Below are positions 60,100 through 64,000 of a DNA stretch of 64,000 nt, piece after piece. Every line of letters starts with the position of its first letter. Within the stretch, counting starts at the first letter, position 1. The notes beneath the pieces were generated by a model that was not told the origin of the DNA, did not search any database, and worked only from the letters and a program-made list of their open reading frames with translations. Source of the DNA: Gallaecimonas xiamenensis 3-C-1 (GTDB lineage: Bacteria; Pseudomonadota; Gammaproteobacteria; Enterobacterales; Gallaecimonadaceae); contig NZ_AMRI01000020.1 in assembly GCF_000299915.1 (NCBI RefSeq), positions 22,785 to 86,784 of the forward strand. The letters run 5' to 3'. The translations under genes and the position numbers were made by a program.

Positions 60100-61560
60100 A
60101 TGAGCAGAATCACGACCAAATGGCGGGGCTTTTGGCCGGCTCTGGTGCTCCTTGTGGCGGCCTGCCAAGACACCAGCCCCCAGACTCCTTCCCAAAGCAG
60201 CCAACTGGAAAGCATCCTCGAACGAGGAGAGCTGAGAGTGGGCACACGCTTTTCCGACACCACCTATTACGAAGCGGCCGACGGCCCGGCGGGCCTGGAC
60301 TATGAACTGGCCGCCATGTTCGCCGATTACCTGGGTGTGAAGTTGGTAATAGAGCCCACCTATTCGTTGACCGAACTCTTCCCCAAGCTGGAAAAGGGCG
60401 AATACGACCTGTTGGCGGCTGGCCTTAGCGTGACCGACGAGCGCCGCGCCCATTTTCGCTTTGCCCCCGCCTACCAGGCGGTGAGCCAGAAGCTGGTGTA
60501 CAAGCGCGGTAACCGCCGCCCCCGGGATTTTGACGATCTTAGCGGCAGCCTGATGGTGATGGCCTTCTCGGCCCACGCCGAACGCCTGGCCCAGGTAGCC
60601 AAGGGCCACCCGGAGCTGAAATGGTCGGAAACCTCCGACATGGACTCGGACGAACTCTTGCAACAGGTACTGGCCGGGCACCTGGACTACACGGTGGCGG
60701 ACTCTTCCAACCTGGCCCTAAACCGCCGCTTCTACCCGGATTTGATGGTGGGCTTTACGGTGGCCGACGAACAGCCGGTGGCCTGGGCCTTCCCCAAAAA
60801 CAACGACGACAGCCTCTATGCGGCGCTGATTGAGTTTTTTGGCGAGATGACCCAGACCGGTGTCATCGCCCGCCTGGAAGAAAAGTACTACGGCCACGTG
60901 CGCACCTTCGACTACGTGGACACCCGCTCCTTTATCCGCGCCGTAGACCGCAAGCTACCCCGCTACCAGCAGAGCTTTGAAAAGTACGCCGGGGATTTTG
61001 ACTGGCGATTGCTGGCCGCCATGAGCTATCAGGAGTCCCACTGGAACCCCAACGCGGTGTCGGTAACCGGGGTGCGGGGCCTGATGATGCTGACCCTGGC
61101 CACCGCCGATTTTCTCGGTATCAACAACCGCCTGGACCCTGAGCAGTCCATTCGCGGCGGTGCCAACTACCTGCACCAGCTGTTTGAGCGCATGCCCGAG
61201 TCGATCCCGGCCCATGAGAGGGTCTGGTTTGCCATGGCCGCCTACAACGTCGGCGAAGGGCACGTGCTGGACGCCCGGCGCATCACCGAAAAACGCGGTG
61301 GTGACCCCAACGCCTGGGCCGACGTCAAAGACAGCCTGCCGCTGCTGCGCAAAAAGGCCTGGTACAGCCAAACTCGCCACGGCTACGCCCGGGGCGACGA
61401 GCCGGTCAAGTACGTGGACAACATCCGCCGTTACTACGAAACCCTGGTGTGGCTCCATGACCAGCAACTGGCCAAGTTGCAGGCCCAGCAGGAAGCCCAG
61501 GCCCAGCAAACCGCCGCCGAAGGGGAGCCGAGCCTGGAACAAGTAGCGCCCCAGGATTGA
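60100..61560 (+). CDS. mltF: Membrane-bound lytic murein transglycosylase F
   Basis: A 486-residue lipoprotein lytic transglycosylase. The lipobox ends at Cys22 (LLVAAC). Residues about 40-260 are an SBP_bac_3-type solute-binding domain (LRVGTRFSDTTYYEAADGPAGLDYELAAMFADYLGV) and 285-430 an SLT domain whose catalytic Glu312 lies in MSYQESHWNPNAVS. It cleaves peptidoglycan at MurNAc-GlcNAc bonds, forming 1,6-anhydro ends. Position beside purL and tadA is conserved in gammaproteobacteria. The C-terminus is a Gln-rich tail. Confidence 0.94.
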   Translation: MSRITTKWRGFWPALVLLVAACQDTSPQTPSQSSQLESILERGELRVGTRFSDTTYYEAADGPAGLDYELAAMFADYLGVKLVIEPTYSLTELFPKLEKGEYDLLAAGLSVTDERRAHFRFAPAYQAVSQKLVYKRGNRRPRDFDDLSGSLMVMAFSAHAERLAQVAKGHPELKWSETSDMDSDELLQQVLAGHLDYTVADSSNLALNRRFYPDLMVGFTVADEQPVAWAFPKNNDDSLYAALIEFFGEMTQTGVIARLEEKYYGHVRTFDYVDTRSFIRAVDRKLPRYQQSFEKYAGDFDWRLLAAMSYQESHWNPNAVSVTGVRGLMMLTLATADFLGINNRLDPEQSIRGGANYLHQLFERMPESIPAHERVWFAMAAYNVGEGHVLDARRITEKRGGDPNAWADVKDSLPLLRKKAWYSQTRHGYARGDEPVKYVDNIRRYYETLVWLHDQQLAKLQAQQEAQAQQTAAEGEPSLEQVAPQD

Positions 61561-61646
61561 AAAATCCTGGGAAAGGCCTTATCTATGAAGGGAAGAATAA
61601 CCGCCTCAGGCGGAAATAACGGCCATGGAAGCGCCCAGGAGGTTCT
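61561..61646 (+). promoter_or_regulatory. Leader of the small basic gene, with a hairpin
   Basis: Between mltF and the 53-codon gene, CCGCCTCAGGCGG (61601-61613) forms a small stem; the AGGAGG ribosome site follows at 61638. The hairpin lacks a T run, so it is not a clear terminator; it could affect the small gene. Confidence 0.35.
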
Positions 61647-62302
<656 letters not shown>

Positions 62303-62422
62303 TCATTATACTGGGGTGGCCAGTGCTGCATCCACTGCCGTGGCCACCGGGCTGCGACATTGACGATTGCCAAGCGCTGACCCATGCTGATATCGCCGGA
62401 TAAATGATTAAAGGGATTGAAA

Positions 62423-63256
62423 ATGCTCAAGATTGAAGATGCTGATAAGTACGTAGACCAAGGCATCGAGCTGGTTATGGCCTACGCGCCCAAGCTGGTG
62501 CTGGCCATCATAGTGCTGCTGGTGGGCCTGTGGCTTATCAAGGGTTTTGCCAAGGTAGTGGACAAGGGCATGGAGTCGCGCAAGGTTGAGGCGACCTTGC
62601 GGCACTTCCTGAGGAACATGGTCAGCATCATCTTCAAGATCCTGCTGCTGATCTCCGTGGCTTCTTTGGTAGGTATCGAGACCACGTCCTTCGTTGCCGT
62701 CGTCGGTGCCGCCGGCCTGGCCATTGGCCTGGCCCTGCAGGGGAGCCTGGCCAACTTCGCCGGGGGTGTGCTGATCCTGTTCTTCCGCCCCTTCAAGGTG
62801 GGCGACTTTATCCAGACCAACGGCTACTCCGGTACCGTCAAAGAAATTCAGATCTTCAACACCATCATGACCACCCCAGACAACAAAAGGGTGATCATCC
62901 CCAACGGCAAGGTGTCCAACGACAGCCTGATCAACTTCAGCGCCGAAGCCACCCGCCGGGTCGACTTCGTGTTCGGGGTTAGCTACGGGGCCAATATCGA
63001 CCAGGTTAAAGCCACCCTCAAGGAACTGCTGGACGCGGATACCCGCATCCACAAGGACCCGGCGCCCATGGTGGTGCTGTCTGAGCTGGCCGACAGCTCG
63101 GTGAACTTCACGGTGCGGGCCTGGGTGGATGCGGCCAACTATTGGCCGGTATTCTTCGACACCATGGAGACGGTCAAGAAAACCTTCGACACCAAGGGTA
63201 TCGAGATCCCCTTCCCCCAGCGGGACGTGCACCTGTACCAGCACGGCGACAAGTGA
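62423..63256 (+). CDS. mscS: Small-conductance mechanosensitive channel MscS
   Basis: A 277-residue MscS channel. Three membrane helices include the pore-lining TM3 AGLAIGLALQGSLANFAGGVLILFFRPF with the Gly/Ala pattern, followed by the beta domain GDFIQTNGYSGTVKEIQIFNTIMTTPDNKRVIIPNGKVSNDSLINFSAEATRR. It relieves osmotic pressure. The start at ATG 62423 is after AAAGGGA. It ends in a terminator. Confidence 0.95.
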   Translation: MLKIEDADKYVDQGIELVMAYAPKLVLAIIVLLVGLWLIKGFAKVVDKGMESRKVEATLRHFLRNMVSIIFKILLLISVASLVGIETTSFVAVVGAAGLAIGLALQGSLANFAGGVLILFFRPFKVGDFIQTNGYSGTVKEIQIFNTIMTTPDNKRVIIPNGKVSNDSLINFSAEATRRVDFVFGVSYGANIDQVKATLKELLDADTRIHKDPAPMVVLSELADSSVNFTVRAWVDAANYWPVFFDTMETVKKTFDTKGIEIPFPQRDVHLYQHGDK

Positions 63257-63274
63257 CACTAGCGTCACCCCAGC

Positions 63275-63306
63275 AAACCCCGGCCCTGCCGGGGTTTTTG
63301 TTTTTG
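63275..63306 (+). terminator. Rho-independent terminator after mscS
   Basis: AACCCCGG/CCGGGGTT stem with a T-rich tail, directly after mscS. Confidence 0.85.
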
Positions 63307-63383
63307 CGTCATTACAGGTTAAGGTAAAGCACTCCCCCTCTCTTGCCGCTGCAACCTCTTACCCAAAACAAGGACAGCGGAAG

Positions 63384-64000
63384 ATGAAAATCAGGACCCT
63401 TATCACCAGCCTCTGGCTGGCCCCAACGGCAGCGATGGCCATATCGCCGGCGCCGGTAACCCACGTGCTGCGCCAGGCCGACGGCACCGAGATCCACGCC
63501 CAACTCAAGGGCGGCCCCTTCCTCAACTGGTTCGAAGACGAGGAAGGCCATCTGCTGGTACAAAAAGACGGTAACTGGTATTTCGGCAAACTGCGCAGCA
63601 GCTTCCTGATGGCGCCCCAAAGCGGCAACCCCAGGGGCCAGATGAACGACGCCCCCCGCCGCTTCGAAGCCACCGACACCCTGGCCGGCCCGGGCACCCT
63701 GGCCCCCAGCGACGCCGTCAGCCATTACCACAGCACCGCCCTGCCCCCGGCCGTCCGCGAAGAGCTGAGCCTGGAAGGCGGTATCAGCACCAGGGAGCTG
63801 CGTAAAATTCCCCTGCCTCCGCCGCCCATCATCAAAAAGCGCTTGGAAAGCCTGGATACCGCCAGCCTGGCTGACGGTACCGTCAGCACCCAGGAGCTGC
63901 GTAAAATTCCCCTGCCACCGCCGCCCATTATCAAAAAACGCATCGATGGTGAGGCAGTCGAGGCCCTGGCTGATGGCACCGTCAGCACCCAGGAGCTGCG
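63384..64000 (+). CDS. N-terminus of an M6-type metalloprotease precursor (partial)
   Basis: The gene runs off the right edge; 205 codons are visible. The first 19 residues form a signal peptide (MKIRTLITSLWLAPTAAMA). The next part, with QADGTEIHAQLKGGPFLNWFEDEEGHLLVQKDGN, matches the N-terminal pattern of M6-family (InhA-like) metalloprotease precursors. After residue 134 come 33-residue tandem repeats. AAGGA is found ten bases before the ATG. The catalytic HExxH domain is expected beyond the window; until seen, the M6 call is tentative. Confidence 0.65.
   Translation, partial: MKIRTLITSLWLAPTAAMAISPAPVTHVLRQADGTEIHAQLKGGPFLNWFEDEEGHLLVQKDGNWYFGKLRSSFLMAPQSGNPRGQMNDAPRRFEATDTLAGPGTLAPSDAVSHYHSTALPPAVREELSLEGGISTRELRKIPLPPPPIIKKRLESLDTASLADGTVSTQELRKIPLPPPPIIKKRIDGEAVEALADGTVSTQEL
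63786..64000 (+). repeat. 99-base in-frame tandem repeats in the M6-like gene
   Basis: Units 63786-63884, 63885-63983 and a partial third start at 63984. Each encodes ST(R/Q)ELRKIPLPPPPIIKKR, a variable spacer of about nine residues, and LADGTV. The array continues beyond the window. Confidence 0.85.

Noticed and set aside
63786..64000. CRISPR array
   Set aside because: The 99-base units are in-frame protein repeats with spacing zero and no non-repeated spacers.

Overview
The window is high-GC DNA from a gammaproteobacterium. It carries gammaproteobacterial gene neighbourhoods: hemA-prfA-prmC-sirB2-sirB1-kdsA with lolB-ispE-prs diverging, gcvA-(hydrolase)-ygdD-rlmM, and purL next to mltF and tadA. 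The gene mix would fit a free-living marine or soil relative of Gallaecimonas/Shewanella, but that is an inference from gene order and composition; no rRNA or tRNA gene was found to confirm it.

Layout. 0-10 kb: end of a response-regulator-like gene, a secreted M49-like peptidase, a 951-residue protein of unknown family, two VOC proteins, two GNAT acetyltransferases, small membrane proteins and a META-domain lipoprotein. 10-20.7 kb: a CitA-type citrate synthase diverging from a LysR regulator, PsiE, two tandem PilZ proteins, the gcvA-rlmM operon, a secreted NLP (NPP1) protein and a Fur-box TonB receptor. 20.8-29.9 kb: the kdsA...hemA operon, interrupted by a DUF819 permease gene, and lolB-ispE-prs. 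29.9-36.7 kb: a complete aerobactin-type siderophore locus (divergent MFS gene plus iucA-iucB-iucC-iucD with ATGA overlaps) behind a Fur-like box. 36.7-50.7 kb: M28 peptidase, OpgG/D-like glucan protein, mntH with a perfect Fur palindrome, a diguanylate cyclase, CBS protein, two MFS transporters, a mutarotase, an Rrf2 regulator divergent from an NDH-2-like oxidoreductase, a LysR regulator and RidA.

50.8-56.1 kb is accessory DNA with lower GC: a lipoprotein gene broken by an amber codon, small orphan genes, a TacA/TacT-like (RHH/GNAT) and a RelB/RelE-like toxin-antitoxin pair. The second pair sits between two inverted copies of a modular palindromic repeat, with a further 142-bp direct repeat beside it. 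Core genes resume at 56.1 kb: purL with a PurR-like box, mltF, an unlisted 53-codon very basic small gene, tadA, mscS, and the start of an M6-type metalloprotease precursor carrying 99-bp in-frame tandem repeats that run off the window.

Iron and metal control is a common thread. Three Fur-like boxes (20.69, 31.08 and 41.26 kb) sit before the TonB receptor, the aerobactin locus and mntH. c-di-GMP output is represented by one GGEEF cyclase and two PilZ proteins. The items most worth follow-up are the repeat-bounded RelBE segment, the tandem-repeat M6 precursor, the small basic gene between mltF and tadA, the NLP protein, and the unassigned 951-residue protein.
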